From Ruegeria sp. A3M17 (GTDB lineage Bacteria > Pseudomonadota > Alphaproteobacteria > Rhodobacterales > Rhodobacteraceae), in contig NZ_QOCF01000028.1 of NCBI RefSeq assembly GCF_003318255.1, positions 186,001 to 250,000 on the forward strand: a DNA stretch of 64,000 nt, written 5' to 3'. The position numbers and the translations under genes were made by a program. This document shows, in pieces, positions 35,017 to 44,860 of the stretch. The first letter of the stretch is position 1. Every line of letters starts with the position of its first letter. The notes below the pieces were generated by a model. The model saw only the letters and a list, made by a program, of their open reading frames with translations. It was not told where the DNA came from and ran no database searches.

Positions 35017-37545
35017 TCAGGCAGGCAGAGTTGCAAACGCGCAGGCCACCAGCCATTCCATCGCATTCGACTTGATCCCATGTTCGGCCGCGATTGCAAT
35101 ACTGTGGCTTTCAAATATCTGTGTGTAGATAGGCCAGGCTTCCTGATTGGGTGGGTAGAACGCTCCGGCGGTCTTACGCTGTTCCCATTCATACAACTTG
35201 CCCCCCGCTACGCCGAAACTGATCTGTCCGGGGATTTTTTTGCCACTGAGTTCGTCCGTAAAGAGCGGATCAGAAAATTCCCGATGCCCCACCCCTTGCA
35301 CGAAACTTACGTTGGCGGGGTTACATCCCAGTCCGAACCACATTCCCTCAACTGCAGCGTTATGCACTTCCGTGGTCGCCTCACCTTCTGACGCGAAATA
35401 CATTGCCATTTGCCCCGCCCGCCAGTTCGAGCCGGGGCCAAAGCGCAGCCATCCCAGACCCCAGGGATAAGCGGCAGTGTTGTGCAGTCCGAAATCGCGC
35501 CCCATGCGCTTACCGTTCAGGGTTCGATGCTTGATCCACCCTTCGATGGCTGCAACGATCTCGGCATAAACCTTTCGACCCTCGCGCCCGGCCCGCACAT
35601 ATTCAAGATAAGCGGCCGGAAACACTTCTTTTTTCAAAGAAGAGTCTGGCTTCTCGGCTTGTGGCACGAAAGGGTTTTGGTCTTCAAATACCTTGCGCGC
35701 TTGCGGATTTCCGCTAGCTCGGTAGACAACCGCGGCCGAGGCGATACGAACCTGGTTAACTCTGCTCAGTGCAGAGTCAGAAAAGCCGTCGGTTGGCTGT
35801 TGTTCGGCCCAAAGCCAGGCGCGTGTTGCCTCGGCGACGATGGCACTTCCTAGAACGGTATCGCCGCAGACGTGATGGATCACGTGTCCCAGCTTTGCAG
35901 CCCCATAAGCAAAACGATAGGCAGCCCAATCCTCTGGGCCATAAGCATAGGTTTTCTGAACCGGGTTCCATGACACCGAGCCCAGAATTCCGCTGATAGA
36001 ATACTCGACCCCTCCGATAATCGCACCATTTTCGTGCTGAGTTCGACGCCACAGCGATGCCCCCCACAGTGCCTCGTGGATCAGATCAGGCAGAACGGTT
36101 TCGCCGTCACCCCTATCGTCATCGTCTTTGCGCGATGCGACATCCGCGTGCGAAAAGGTTTTGTCGCTTTCCGGAAGGTTCAGATTCAGACTGCGACAGT
36201 GGGGGAAGGTCTCGACGATATCGGCCATGTGAAAGACGACATCCATATGTTGAATGCGCCGATCCCAATCCCCCGCATCATGCCAACCGCCCCAAGCTTT
36301 AGGGTTGGCCTTCATAGATGAGCGCTCGGGTGCGGTGTCTGACCCGCCCAGAGCGTTTACATTGTCCGACAGCGCTTTTGGGGCCCGCACCTTGCCGTAG
36401 CCATCCCTCATGTACCCAAGCTTCAGATCCGTCTGCCAGACCTTCAGCCCATCTGCCGGATGCCCGTTGCGGGGACGGGTTCGGCCCTCACCAAAAGGTG
36501 CGGCGATCTCACAGCCAGACCTTTGGTGGAAATACCATCGTGCGGCCAGGCGGAGCGCTTCATCATAGGCCGCCAGGGATACGTTGAACGGGAATGACCG
36601 CCCTAATCCAGCTACCTGAACCTGGTATTCACCATCAAGTTCAAGGTCGGAGAAGTCGGCCTCATAAATACTGCAACCATTGAAGTTAAGGCCCTTCCGA
36701 TGTGGTTCTTCGGAGGGTTTGGCCAAGGTCAAACGACCCGATCGAACAACCGCACCATCTTGCGTGGAAACCAAGCTCCATTCTGTTGCGGGTGACAACA
36801 GTGCATCAGTGTTGCCATTTTTGCCGACCTGATCCTGTCCCAGCCAACTGCCGACATAAGCCTTTTTGGGCCCGGTCAAAGGATAGCCCGCCTGACACAC
36901 ATGGATGGATTCACTAAATACGTCTGGGTCTTTCACATATTCAGTCTCGGCAAAGGATGGACCCATGATTCTCAGAACCGCACCTTGGGGAATGGCGCGG
37001 TCCAGTTCAAATGTCACCAAATGCCGCTTGGTGCTTTCCCACCGACGATCAGCAACGGCTAGCGTGTGAATGGGCGAAGACTTGCGCCAGAGACCGACAA
37101 TGCCCGCTGGCTGTCCGTCAATCAGAACACGCCAGTTGTCGGTTTGATCCGCCGCTGCCTGCGGCTGAATCGCAGAGTTACCGATGCGAAAACCGTCCTT
37201 CCGACTTTGCTCCTGAACCTTAGGCCAGGCAGTAAATATTTGCGGCGCTGTGGTATGCGCATCGCCCGAGAAATAGCCCGGCAATCCGTTCAGCTTGCCC
37301 GACGCACCAAACCCGTTTGTCGGGTCCGGTGACCAGCGCACCCGGTCGGAACGCAACACTTCGACCGGGGTCGACATGTCGAACAACGTGTCTATCACCG
37401 TCAATTGGAACCCATTCTCTCCGACATATCCAATATCGGCCCTGTCGGCGGCGGCCGCTGTAAAACTGGGCACTAGCGTACCCACAATTGGCGCGGCGGC
37501 TACCGCCGTGCCCCGCAACAAAAATGCCCGCCGTGAAAGTGGCAT
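35017..37545 (-). CDS. Tat-exported glycoside hydrolase family 9 protein
   Basis: About 842 residues. The ATG at 37545 has GGAGAGG upstream; ATGs at 37554 and 37563 are possible. A Tat signal (LSRRAFLLRG, ending near FTAAAA) is followed by N-terminal beta domains, one of them Ig-like (VCQAGYPLTGPKKAYVG to VQVAGLGRSFPFNV, the CelD_N type), and a GH9 (alpha/alpha)6 catalytic domain: WGGWHDAGDWDRRIQHM with the catalytic Asp pair, LGCNPANVSFVQGVG, and an IFESHSIAIAA segment with the likely acid Glu. GH9 enzymes cut beta-1,4-glucans and related polymers. Position at the edge of an EPS locus suggests polymer trimming. No dockerin or carbohydrate-binding module is seen. Confidence 0.88.
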   Translation of the reverse strand: MPLSRRAFLLRGTAVAAAPIVGTLVPSFTAAAADRADIGYVGENGFQLTVIDTLFDMSTPVEVLRSDRVRWSPDPTNGFGASGKLNGLPGYFSGDAHTTAPQIFTAWPKVQEQSRKDGFRIGNSAIQPQAAADQTDNWRVLIDGQPAGIVGLWRKSSPIHTLAVADRRWESTKRHLVTFELDRAIPQGAVLRIMGPSFAETEYVKDPDVFSESIHVCQAGYPLTGPKKAYVGSWLGQDQVGKNGNTDALLSPATEWSLVSTQDGAVVRSGRLTLAKPSEEPHRKGLNFNGCSIYEADFSDLELDGEYQVQVAGLGRSFPFNVSLAAYDEALRLAARWYFHQRSGCEIAAPFGEGRTRPRNGHPADGLKVWQTDLKLGYMRDGYGKVRAPKALSDNVNALGGSDTAPERSSMKANPKAWGGWHDAGDWDRRIQHMDVVFHMADIVETFPHCRSLNLNLPESDKTFSHADVASRKDDDDRGDGETVLPDLIHEALWGASLWRRTQHENGAIIGGVEYSISGILGSVSWNPVQKTYAYGPEDWAAYRFAYGAAKLGHVIHHVCGDTVLGSAIVAEATRAWLWAEQQPTDGFSDSALSRVNQVRIASAAVVYRASGNPQARKVFEDQNPFVPQAEKPDSSLKKEVFPAAYLEYVRAGREGRKVYAEIVAAIEGWIKHRTLNGKRMGRDFGLHNTAAYPWGLGWLRFGPGSNWRAGQMAMYFASEGEATTEVHNAAVEGMWFGLGCNPANVSFVQGVGHREFSDPLFTDELSGKKIPGQISFGVAGGKLYEWEQRKTAGAFYPPNQEAWPIYTQIFESHSIAIAAEHGIKSNAMEWLVACAFATLPA

Positions 37546-37590
37546 TTGCCCCATCCTCTCCATAAGCGCGAGAAAGCCCCTAGCCTAAGC

Positions 37591-38517
37591 TTACACCCTT
37601 CGATCCAAACTGCGCACGAACCTATAGATCAGTTTTGGGCGAAACAGGCTGTCAGGATACATAAACATCCCACAGACGCCTTCCAACAGCGCTAGTGGTT
37701 TGCGCCCATACTGATATTGGTTCCGAACCCCGGACCAGAAGATATCAATCTTCCGGGCACGCAGCAGGAATCGCAACCGCGACCCGAAGGCCTGCCGCAT
37801 TGCCGGGTTGGCTGAAACCTTTTCGATGCACGGCACTCGCCGGGCAAAAGCGGGATCACGGGCCCTGAAGTTCGCTCCGCTGGCCACCTGCCGATAATAC
37901 AAAAGTGGCGGTCCTTCGACTACGGCGAACCCTCCGATCAAAGCGACACGGCACCAGAACTCCCAATCCTCGCCATACACGAGGTCTTCTTCATAACCGC
38001 CGGACTGCCGCGCTGCATCGGCTTTCATCGCAAGCGCACCGCCATTCACCACGTAGTTTTTACGCAGCAACACAGCCAATTGGTCCTTGCTAGGAACAAG
38101 TAAGCGGTTGTCCACGCCATTCATCTCCTGACCCACGGTGTTGATCCGTTGAACACCGGCGATGGCTGCAACGGCGTCGGACGTTGCCAGCACATCCGAG
38201 TATCTTTGCAACGCTTCAGCGTGCAGCAAATCGTCCGCATCCAAAAACAGCACGAACTTTCCGAGCGCTAAACTCAAACCCAGGTTGCGGGCCGCACCGA
38301 CACCTTTGGCCCGGCCAGTCACTGGCGTAAAACGCCCGTCGCGCCTAGCGAAACGCTCCAAGATCTCACGGGTGTCGTCTGTCGAGCCATCGTCAATACA
38401 CAGAACTTCGAATTCCGTCATTGTTTGCTGGCATACGCTTTCCAACGTCTCTTCGATATAACGTTCCATGTTGCGAGCTGGAATGATGATCGAAAACTCA
38501 GGTTTTGAGTTACCCAT
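37591..38517 (-). CDS. Glycosyltransferase family 2
   Basis: Start at 38517, with GGGGGAGG upstream, gives 308 residues beginning MGNSKPEFSIIIPARNMERY. GT2 (GT-A) landmarks are the SIIIPARN strand, CIDDGSTDDTREI, the AAGK-like VGAARNLGLSLALG, and the DxD-type FLDADDLL; EDLVYGEDWEFWCR supplies the catalytic-base-like ED. It adds one sugar to the lipid-linked EPS repeat on the cytoplasmic face. It follows the next GT2 gene by 1 bp and so is translated with it. Confidence 0.9.
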   Translation of the reverse strand: MGNSKPEFSIIIPARNMERYIEETLESVCQQTMTEFEVLCIDDGSTDDTREILERFARRDGRFTPVTGRAKGVGAARNLGLSLALGKFVLFLDADDLLHAEALQRYSDVLATSDAVAAIAGVQRINTVGQEMNGVDNRLLVPSKDQLAVLLRKNYVVNGGALAMKADAARQSGGYEEDLVYGEDWEFWCRVALIGGFAVVEGPPLLYYRQVASGANFRARDPAFARRVPCIEKVSANPAMRQAFGSRLRFLLRARKIDIFWSGVRNQYQYGRKPLALLEGVCGMFMYPDSLFRPKLIYRFVRSLDRRV

Positions 38518-38518
38518 A

Positions 38519-39487
38519 TCAGCCTCCCCCCGCTCGGTCCACGCTGACAGCCGAAGTATTGTATTCGTTGAACCGGATTCGCAAAAACGCCGCCAGCATC
38601 CCAGCCCCGCGATACAATTCAAGCGCACCCTGGCGCCATCTTGCCTTTGAACCGAACCCCAGGAAGATGCACATCACACTCCCCCAGCCTATGGCCCCAA
38701 CACCTTTGAGCGCCCGCTTTACAACTCCGTGGCGACGGATCAGGGCGATATGGCCCAATGTATTCCCCATGCGGAACCAACGCCGGCGGAGCCACTTCAT
38801 CGTGGCTCGGTGAGCAGGCACTTGGTCCCAGACCAGAGCTTCCGCTGCGGCGCGGATCGTTCCACCCGAGTCGAGGCGAAGACGTGAAAAGAACTCTTCA
38901 TCCTCGCCACCGGTAGTGTTGAACCGGGGATCGAACCTCATGGCCCGACTTCGAATGGCCGCGGCATCCGCCATGGAATTGTTGGTCGCCGCAGCCGGTA
39001 GCTCTGCCCCTTGCTCATAAGGGCCCATGCGGAACAGGTTCAGTTGCTCAATCCATACGGGTGGCACCACGTTAAAACGCGGTTCGACAGCTCCCTGCAC
39101 CGCGACAGTATTTGGCAGGGTGATTGTATCCAACATCTGTGCCAGCCAGTGTTCAGAGGCGGTTTCATCATCATCAAGAAATGCAAAATAGTCCGCATCC
39201 GGTGGGGCCTCAGCCAATGTCCGGTTGCGCGCCGATACGATCCCGCGCTCGTGTTCCAGAACGTAAATCACTGGCCAACATGACAAATCCTGAATTTCGC
39301 CCAGAACCGACCGGGCCGTCGTAGCTGGAGCGTTGTCTGCGATCACGAGCGTTACGCGCACATCGCGGACGCCAAGCTGCTGATTGTTCAGGCTGTCAAT
39401 CAATGCCCGCAATCCCTGTGGACGTTTATAGGTTGCGATACAGATCGCAATGTGAGGTCCCGCCTGAGATCGTGCGTCAGCGCTCAT
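38519..39487 (-). CDS. Glycosyltransferase family 2, ExoM-like
   Basis: A 322-residue GT2 with IAICIATYKRPQGLRALIDS, NAPATTARSVL and YFAFLDDDETASEHWLAQML (the DDDE stretch is the metal-binding DxD), and a GGEDEEFFSRLR segment as catalytic ED. A C-terminal hydrophobic stretch (KGVGAIGWGSVMCIFLGFG) suggests membrane contact, as in ExoM-type succinoglycan transferases. Its start overlaps the sulfotransferase stop by 11 bp. Sugar specificity unknown. Confidence 0.88.
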   Translation of the reverse strand: MSADARSQAGPHIAICIATYKRPQGLRALIDSLNNQQLGVRDVRVTLVIADNAPATTARSVLGEIQDLSCWPVIYVLEHERGIVSARNRTLAEAPPDADYFAFLDDDETASEHWLAQMLDTITLPNTVAVQGAVEPRFNVVPPVWIEQLNLFRMGPYEQGAELPAAATNNSMADAAAIRSRAMRFDPRFNTTGGEDEEFFSRLRLDSGGTIRAAAEALVWDQVPAHRATMKWLRRRWFRMGNTLGHIALIRRHGVVKRALKGVGAIGWGSVMCIFLGFGSKARWRQGALELYRGAGMLAAFLRIRFNEYNTSAVSVDRAGGG

Positions 39488-40448
39488 AACCGACCATCTC
39501 TAGCGCATGCCCTGCTATTCTGTCGAACCTCGCCTTTTTTCCGTCTGACCATGACGCCCAGCGCTTGATCGGGTTGAAATCCACAGACTTGGTCTCTGGC
39601 TGCCAGCGCTCTTGGTCCGAAGCCTTCGATCGGGACGATCCGCGAACGGGCATCTTGTCGATTTCATCCCAAGGGAACGCGGTTTCATCTAACCCAATAT
39701 GATACAAGAGTTTTCTTACGTATTTATGCGTATCGGCAAGGATATCTTCGTAGCGGACGACCATTGTATCGTCGTTACGGTTCAAGCCACCTTCGGCAAA
39801 TGTCATGATGGCCTCGGCACCCAAACGCCATTCATCCGCCAATTGGCGGAAGTTTTTGCTAGTTAGTGAGAACCGTGAAAACGTCTTGAGTGACGAGTCG
39901 ACGACATCGCGCCCGTCCCGCAAACACAGGATGATCTTTGCGTCGGGAAAGATATACCGCGCCAACGAAAGGTCGTGAACATGCGGACATTTCAGCAGTA
40001 TGTGCTTGCCTTCAACTTGGGCCTGCAACTCTCTGAACCAGCTGCCTGCGAGCATGGCCAGGACGTCATACTCTCCAACAACTTCCTCGTTCTTAGGGAA
40101 ATACCGCAAGAAATCTCGAGTAAATGCCGCGGCGTCCCCTGCCGCATGCAACAAAGGGAACTCGTACAGCCGGCCCGGATCAGCACTTATTTCTGGGTGC
40201 ATTGCGATCAAGTCTCGCAAGAAATTCGTGCCCGATCTTGGCATTACACCCAAAACGAGGACAGGGGCCGCAATTTGGCCACGGGCTTTTCGGGCCAAAG
40301 CGGCCAGTTGCTCGCCTTTTTCAGTTGAGATAACGGGCAGAAAATCTTCGCTGCCCAGAAAGCGCGCGCCCAACACACGCCGTGCCGTCCGCATAACCTG
40401 ATTCAGGCGCAGATCTCCAGCTATTTGAACAGAGTTTGATACGCTCAT
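39477..40448 (-). CDS. Sulfotransferase (first of three)
   Basis: A 323-residue PAPS-dependent sulfotransferase. The 5'-phosphosulfate loop is LVLGVMPRSGTNFLRDLI, and the 3'-phosphate-binding segment is IILCLRDGRDVVDSSLKTFS. Conserved middle elements are LLKCPHVHDLSLARYIFPDA and VRYEDILADTHKYVRKLL. It probably sulfates a sugar of the EPS repeat. It lies directly between two GT2 genes and another sulfotransferase, all on one strand with 3-11 bp spacing or overlap. Confidence 0.9.
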   Translation of the reverse strand: MSVSNSVQIAGDLRLNQVMRTARRVLGARFLGSEDFLPVISTEKGEQLAALARKARGQIAAPVLVLGVMPRSGTNFLRDLIAMHPEISADPGRLYEFPLLHAAGDAAAFTRDFLRYFPKNEEVVGEYDVLAMLAGSWFRELQAQVEGKHILLKCPHVHDLSLARYIFPDAKIILCLRDGRDVVDSSLKTFSRFSLTSKNFRQLADEWRLGAEAIMTFAEGGLNRNDDTMVVRYEDILADTHKYVRKLLYHIGLDETAFPWDEIDKMPVRGSSRSKASDQERWQPETKSVDFNPIKRWASWSDGKKARFDRIAGHALEMVGYER

Positions 40449-40451
40449 TTT

Positions 40452-41333
40452 TTACTCATTCGCTGCAGTATCGTCAGAATGTAATTCCGGCCATGTTGGC
40501 CAAGGCAGAACCGCGCGCCCCGTAATCTGGGCCACATACTCAATATCCGACTGGAAATGATCGATCAGCATTTCTCGCGTTTCTTGCGTCGGAGGCGTAA
40601 CCATCGTTTTGAGGTGCTGTTTGTTCATTGAAAGAGCCTGCTTGACTCCGGGTGCCTGTTTCAGGTTTTTCACCAGTTCCTGCATCCCCAGTGAACGCAT
40701 TGCATCCCCAACATAACGCAGCGTTTTCTGAACCGCCGGGTATGTGTAAGTTATATTTTCGTGGTGCCGTTCCGTGATTGAGGCCGGGCGCTGTTCGGGT
40801 GCAACGCCAAGGTGTCCACACACCTGCTCGTATATCGCATTTGGATTCGAGGCGATGTCCTCGGAAAACAGCAATAACAGAGCGTCACGGTCGAAATTTG
40901 CCAACCAACGCCTCAAGTTGGCTTTGTACTGGCTTTGCAATGAATATGCGGGGTTATCCTTCCACGCATCCTCAAACGTTGTTTCCGGCGGAATATGGCC
41001 TTTGCGAATTTCGTGCATATGATTCGAAAACGCCCGGTCAATAGGATCTCGCAGAATGCAAATCAGCTTCAGCTCCGGGCTATATCGAGCCGCGCGTTCG
41101 GCCGCGTCACGGCTGAAGAAATAAGTCGGAGAGCACTCACCCCGTATTGCGCTGTCTGTACTGGCTTCAAAACAGCTCTCATACCATGTGTACCCGCGGT
41201 CATAATTTGCGGTAAAGAAATTCAGCTCTTTGGTTTCGCTGGTCAAAATCGAGTGATGACCTGAAAGAACATGATGCAGCCAGGTGGTTGCAGCTTTCTG
41301 CGCGCCAATACCTATGAAATCCACCTTTGCCAC
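40452..41333 (-). CDS. Sulfotransferase (second of three)
   Basis: A 293-residue sulfotransferase of the heparan-sulfate-like Sulfotransfer_1 type. PSB loop GIGAQKAATTWLHHVLSG, then KELNFFTANYDRGYTWYESC, ECSPTYFFSRDAAERAARY and the 3'-PB segment LKLICILRDPIDRAFSNHMH. It ends with DHFQSDIEYVAQITGRAVLP. The domain order and length are complete. It is 3 bp upstream of the first sulfotransferase in transcription order. Confidence 0.92.
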   Translation of the reverse strand: MAKVDFIGIGAQKAATTWLHHVLSGHHSILTSETKELNFFTANYDRGYTWYESCFEASTDSAIRGECSPTYFFSRDAAERAARYSPELKLICILRDPIDRAFSNHMHEIRKGHIPPETTFEDAWKDNPAYSLQSQYKANLRRWLANFDRDALLLLFSEDIASNPNAIYEQVCGHLGVAPEQRPASITERHHENITYTYPAVQKTLRYVGDAMRSLGMQELVKNLKQAPGVKQALSMNKQHLKTMVTPPTQETREMLIDHFQSDIEYVAQITGRAVLPWPTWPELHSDDTAANE

Positions 41334-41406
41334 ATGAATTCCCTTCTGACCAACTCAACCCACTAACAAAGCGCTGGGAAGACGAGACCCAAGCCTTTTC
41401 AACAAT

Positions 41407-42198
41407 TCATTTTAACTTCAAAATATCTTTTTTTAGAACCACGCTTATCGTATGAGGGTACCTGCGAAAGTGTCTCTTGCGTATGTGCGTTGGCCCGGTC
41501 GCGGTGCGGTGCAGCCACTCTAGCCCGATCTTTTGCATCCAAATTGGTGCGCGGGCATAGTCGCCGACAACATAATGAAAGCAACCGCCGCAGGTTACGA
41601 CCCAAGCGCAATGGTTCAATCGAGATGCAATTTCGAGAGAAAAAAACTGTTCTTTTGGCTTGCCCAATCCAACCCAAAGAACGTCAGCCTTGCTGGCATT
41701 GATGTCGGCGATCACCGCATCAACCTCTGAGTCATCAAAGTAGCCGTTTCGCCTACCTGCAATGTTCAGGCCAGGATGCAGCTCCTTCAACTTTTCGGCA
41801 CAAGAGCGGTTGATATCTTCTGTACCACCTAGCAGGTAGTACCCGATATCGTGCTCAGCTGCTGCTTTGGCCGCAGAATGGATAAAATCCGTAGTTGCCG
41901 TGCGCTCAGGGATGTGCTTCGATCCACGGCCAAACTTGGACGCCCAAACTACGATCTGACCGTCGGCATGTACAATGTCGGCAGAATCTATAGCCTTAGC
42001 GAATTGTGGATCATTGTCGTAAAGCGATATCCCATAGGCATTCGCATCGAAAACCGTCAATGCGCGCTGGGCCTTACCGTTTCGACGGCGTTCCACGTCG
42101 TCCAACATCGCGGAGCTCAGTTCGGCGTCACTGACTAGCGCGACGGGCATACCACTGACAATCACATGTGGCAATCGCATTTGCGAAATTCGCTCCAT
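41407..42198 (-). CDS. WecG/TagA/CpsF family glycosyltransferase (GT26)
   Basis: A 263-residue GT26 enzyme: ALTVFDANAYGISLYDND, DIVHADGQIVVWASKFG, GYYLLGGTEDINRSCAEKL, RRNGYFDDSEVDAVIADIN and the signature DVLWVGLGKPKEQFF. Relatives transfer ManNAcA, ManNAc or uronic acids onto undecaprenyl-PP-linked sugars without a nucleotide-binding GT-A fold. It presumably adds the second sugar after the ExoY-like enzyme. It is divergent from the Wzz-like gene with 267 AT-rich bp between. Confidence 0.9.
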   Translation of the reverse strand: MERISQMRLPHVIVSGMPVALVSDAELSSAMLDDVERRRNGKAQRALTVFDANAYGISLYDNDPQFAKAIDSADIVHADGQIVVWASKFGRGSKHIPERTATTDFIHSAAKAAAEHDIGYYLLGGTEDINRSCAEKLKELHPGLNIAGRRNGYFDDSEVDAVIADINASKADVLWVGLGKPKEQFFSLEIASRLNHCAWVVTCGGCFHYVVGDYARAPIWMQKIGLEWLHRTATGPTHIRKRHFRRYPHTISVVLKKDILKLK

Positions 42199-42465
42199 CG
42201 TTACTCACTCTCAAAAACACAAAAAAGTTTAACTTGACCGACACTATCAAGAACGACTTTTTTTTAAAAACAAAAAACGACCGGCAAACCCGGATTGTAT
42301 ACTAATGGTACATAATAGGTTGCCTAACAGGGTCGCCCCTTTCGGTTTAGGCGTCAATATTGGCAATCCCAACACATTGTTTTTTGGCAAGTGCAGTTTT
42401 TTCTGTTGCCCACGCCCCTAAGACCCTATTGTTCATTAGTCGACGTTTGAGATTGTTTTTTTGTT

Positions 42466-44697
42466 ATGACTGATCAGTACCGAAAAGTTTTAGACGCAGA
42501 GCTTTCCGGTTTAGGTTTATCTCCGGCAGGAGATCCTGAACTGCGAATTATTTCGAATATTGCTTGGGCTGTAAGGCGATCGTTCCTGAAGATTTTGTTG
42601 GTAGCTTTCATTTGTGCGGTTGCTGCGTATATTTTGACCTACGCTTCCGACACGAAATACACCTCGAGCGCGAAGGTGATGATTGAGACTCGCATACAAA
42701 CCGAAACCCAGTTCACGCCGCAGGTGTCAGGACTCCCCTTATCGCTGACCTCGTTGGAGAGTGAGCTTGAGCTGCTGCGCTCGGCCGACCTTGTTGAAAG
42801 CGTGGTCGATCGGTTGCAATTGCAAGAAGATCCCGAGTTTTCAGCCGGAGATGCTGGGTTTTCGTTGTCGCCGATCGCCTTGGCCCGCGGCTTGAAAGAT
42901 GGCATCGTTAACGCGATCAGCGGCGGCGATTCCACCGCAATCGGTGATCTTGAACCGGATGAGCTGCTTGAAATGCAGCGCGCAGCTACTGTCGAAAAGC
43001 TGTTAGATTCCAGGGAAATAGAGCAGATCGGGGAAATTTCCGCAGTTTACAGGATTAGCGTTACATCGAAATCACCGAAGAAAGCAGCAAATATCGCAAA
43101 CAGCCTGGCCACTGAATACCTAACTGTCCTGACGCGGATGAAGCGGGATGATCTAAGCCAGTCACAGCAGTGGCTGGCAACCCGAATTGGCCAGATTCGC
43201 GAGGATCTAAACACGCTCAGCTCAGAGCTTGAAGCTCACTCGATTGATACCCCGTTTTCGCCCGAAGAATATGCGACCATTAAAGCGCAGCGTATTAAAT
43301 CTGAGAAACGGGCTCAGCTGGTCAGTGCCGAGTCTCAGAAACTTAGAGAACAGCTCAATGCCCTCCAGCTCCTAATTGATGAGGGAAAAATACCGGACGC
43401 TGTTGTTTACGCGTCTGAAGTAAGGATTATGCAGTTCCCAGACGCTGAAGAGACACCGGAAGATCAGGCGGCGGCGCTCAAAACTGCAATCGGCTCTTCA
43501 GAGCTAAAGCTAGAAGTTCTCAGAAACCAGAAGGCGGAGCTGGACGAAAGCATCGAGACCTTCAAGGAACAGCAAATCCGTCAGGTTCAGCATGATTCGA
43601 TCACCAAGCGGATTGAGAATGAAGCGCTAGTAGTTGAAGCAATTTATCGGGATTTTGTAGCCCAGCTTGGTCGTCGGGCTGAACAAGGGGATTATCTGGA
43701 TGCTGGGGCCCATATTATTGAAAAGGCTCGTGTTTCCGTTGACCCTTCTGCTCCCAAAAGATCATCAACTGCCGTTGCAACCATGTTTGCTGCCATCTTC
43801 ATTGGCCTTGGCTTTACCGTGGTCCACGAACTGCTGCAAAAGCGCTTGAGAACAACGTTTGAACTGGAAAGCGCCACCGGTGTAAAGCTGTCTGCGATCA
43901 TCCCCGAAATCAGAGAAGAGCCAACGTTCGAAACTTTCTTCATGGATAAGGGAAAGTTTGACCCTACGCTGATGCATTATGGGCGAAAGCTTTTAGCCAG
44001 CAGTGCCATCGGCCTCCGAACCATGCGGAATGATGACGAGTCAACGTCGCCACCGGCGGCCGATTTTTTCGCCAAAAATCTCGAAAACAAACACGGGAAG
44101 CGGTTCTCCGAGGAAGGGTGCATGATCTTTTCAGGCGCTTCGGCCCTGCCGGATGAGGGAAATACCTCTTCCCTTCTGCTGATCGGCTCGGTCTGTGCGC
44201 AGGCCGGGTATCGAACGCTTATCATCGATTGTGACACGGTGACGTCATCCTATCGCGACCTGTCGCAGGTCACGGTAGAATCTCTGAAACTGGCAACAAA
44301 TCAGCCATTGTCGTTCGAAGATAATATAGTGGGAACACCGCAGGATGGACTGGACATCCTCCCGTTAATCGGTGTCAAAAACAATACTGCCCAGAATGAG
44401 GCCGTCGAGGATTTTCTGTGTTCTCCGGCTTTCTTGAACCTACTGCACTCGCTGTCTGCATCTTACAACACTATCCTTCTGGATACGCCGCCACTGTTGA
44501 GCGCTGTTGAATCAGGGTATCTGTCGCAGCTGTCTCATCGGACTATCCTGATTACCCGATGGAACCACACGAGTCGAAAGTCTGTTCTTCAGGCCATGCG
44601 AGAACTGGAGAATGCGGGCGTGCGACCCTCAGCTTTAGTGGCTACGCGTGTCGACCTAAAACGCGTCAAACTCTATGGAGACCCAATTCTAGGGTAG
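42466..44697 (+). CDS. Wzz/GumC-like chain-length and BY-kinase-like protein with degenerate P-loop
   Basis: The 743-residue protein has two TM helices (FLKILLVAFICAVAAYILTY and TAVATMFAAIFIGLGFTVVH) around a periplasmic Wzz domain (SSAKVMIETRIQTETQFTPQ, coiled coil near residues 220-400) and a C-terminal cytoplasmic BY-kinase ATPase-like domain. The usual Walker A (EGKT/S) reads ALPDEGNTSSLLL, so the Lys is replaced by Asn at 44161-44163. Walker A' is LIIDCD and Walker B is NTILLDTPP. The tyrosine-rich C-terminal tail is absent (only ...KLYGDPILG). It probably sets polymer length with Wzy but is unlikely to be an active tyrosine kinase. Confidence 0.88.
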   Translation: MTDQYRKVLDAELSGLGLSPAGDPELRIISNIAWAVRRSFLKILLVAFICAVAAYILTYASDTKYTSSAKVMIETRIQTETQFTPQVSGLPLSLTSLESELELLRSADLVESVVDRLQLQEDPEFSAGDAGFSLSPIALARGLKDGIVNAISGGDSTAIGDLEPDELLEMQRAATVEKLLDSREIEQIGEISAVYRISVTSKSPKKAANIANSLATEYLTVLTRMKRDDLSQSQQWLATRIGQIREDLNTLSSELEAHSIDTPFSPEEYATIKAQRIKSEKRAQLVSAESQKLREQLNALQLLIDEGKIPDAVVYASEVRIMQFPDAEETPEDQAAALKTAIGSSELKLEVLRNQKAELDESIETFKEQQIRQVQHDSITKRIENEALVVEAIYRDFVAQLGRRAEQGDYLDAGAHIIEKARVSVDPSAPKRSSTAVATMFAAIFIGLGFTVVHELLQKRLRTTFELESATGVKLSAIIPEIREEPTFETFFMDKGKFDPTLMHYGRKLLASSAIGLRTMRNDDESTSPPAADFFAKNLENKHGKRFSEEGCMIFSGASALPDEGNTSSLLLIGSVCAQAGYRTLIIDCDTVTSSYRDLSQVTVESLKLATNQPLSFEDNIVGTPQDGLDILPLIGVKNNTAQNEAVEDFLCSPAFLNLLHSLSASYNTILLDTPPLLSAVESGYLSQLSHRTILITRWNHTSRKSVLQAMRELENAGVRPSALVATRVDLKRVKLYGDPILG

Positions 44698-44860
44698 CGA
44701 CGCAAACCCGCTTTGTAGGCGGCGTTGTCCGTCCCGGTCTTCCGGCTTTGTGTTGCTCAAGACTTGGGTTTTAGCCACCCGCCTTTAGGCTCTGGACCCA
44801 TTAATCCGGTTGAGGCCGTCAGGCCTACATGATTCAAGTTCCCCAAGCATTGGGGATTTA

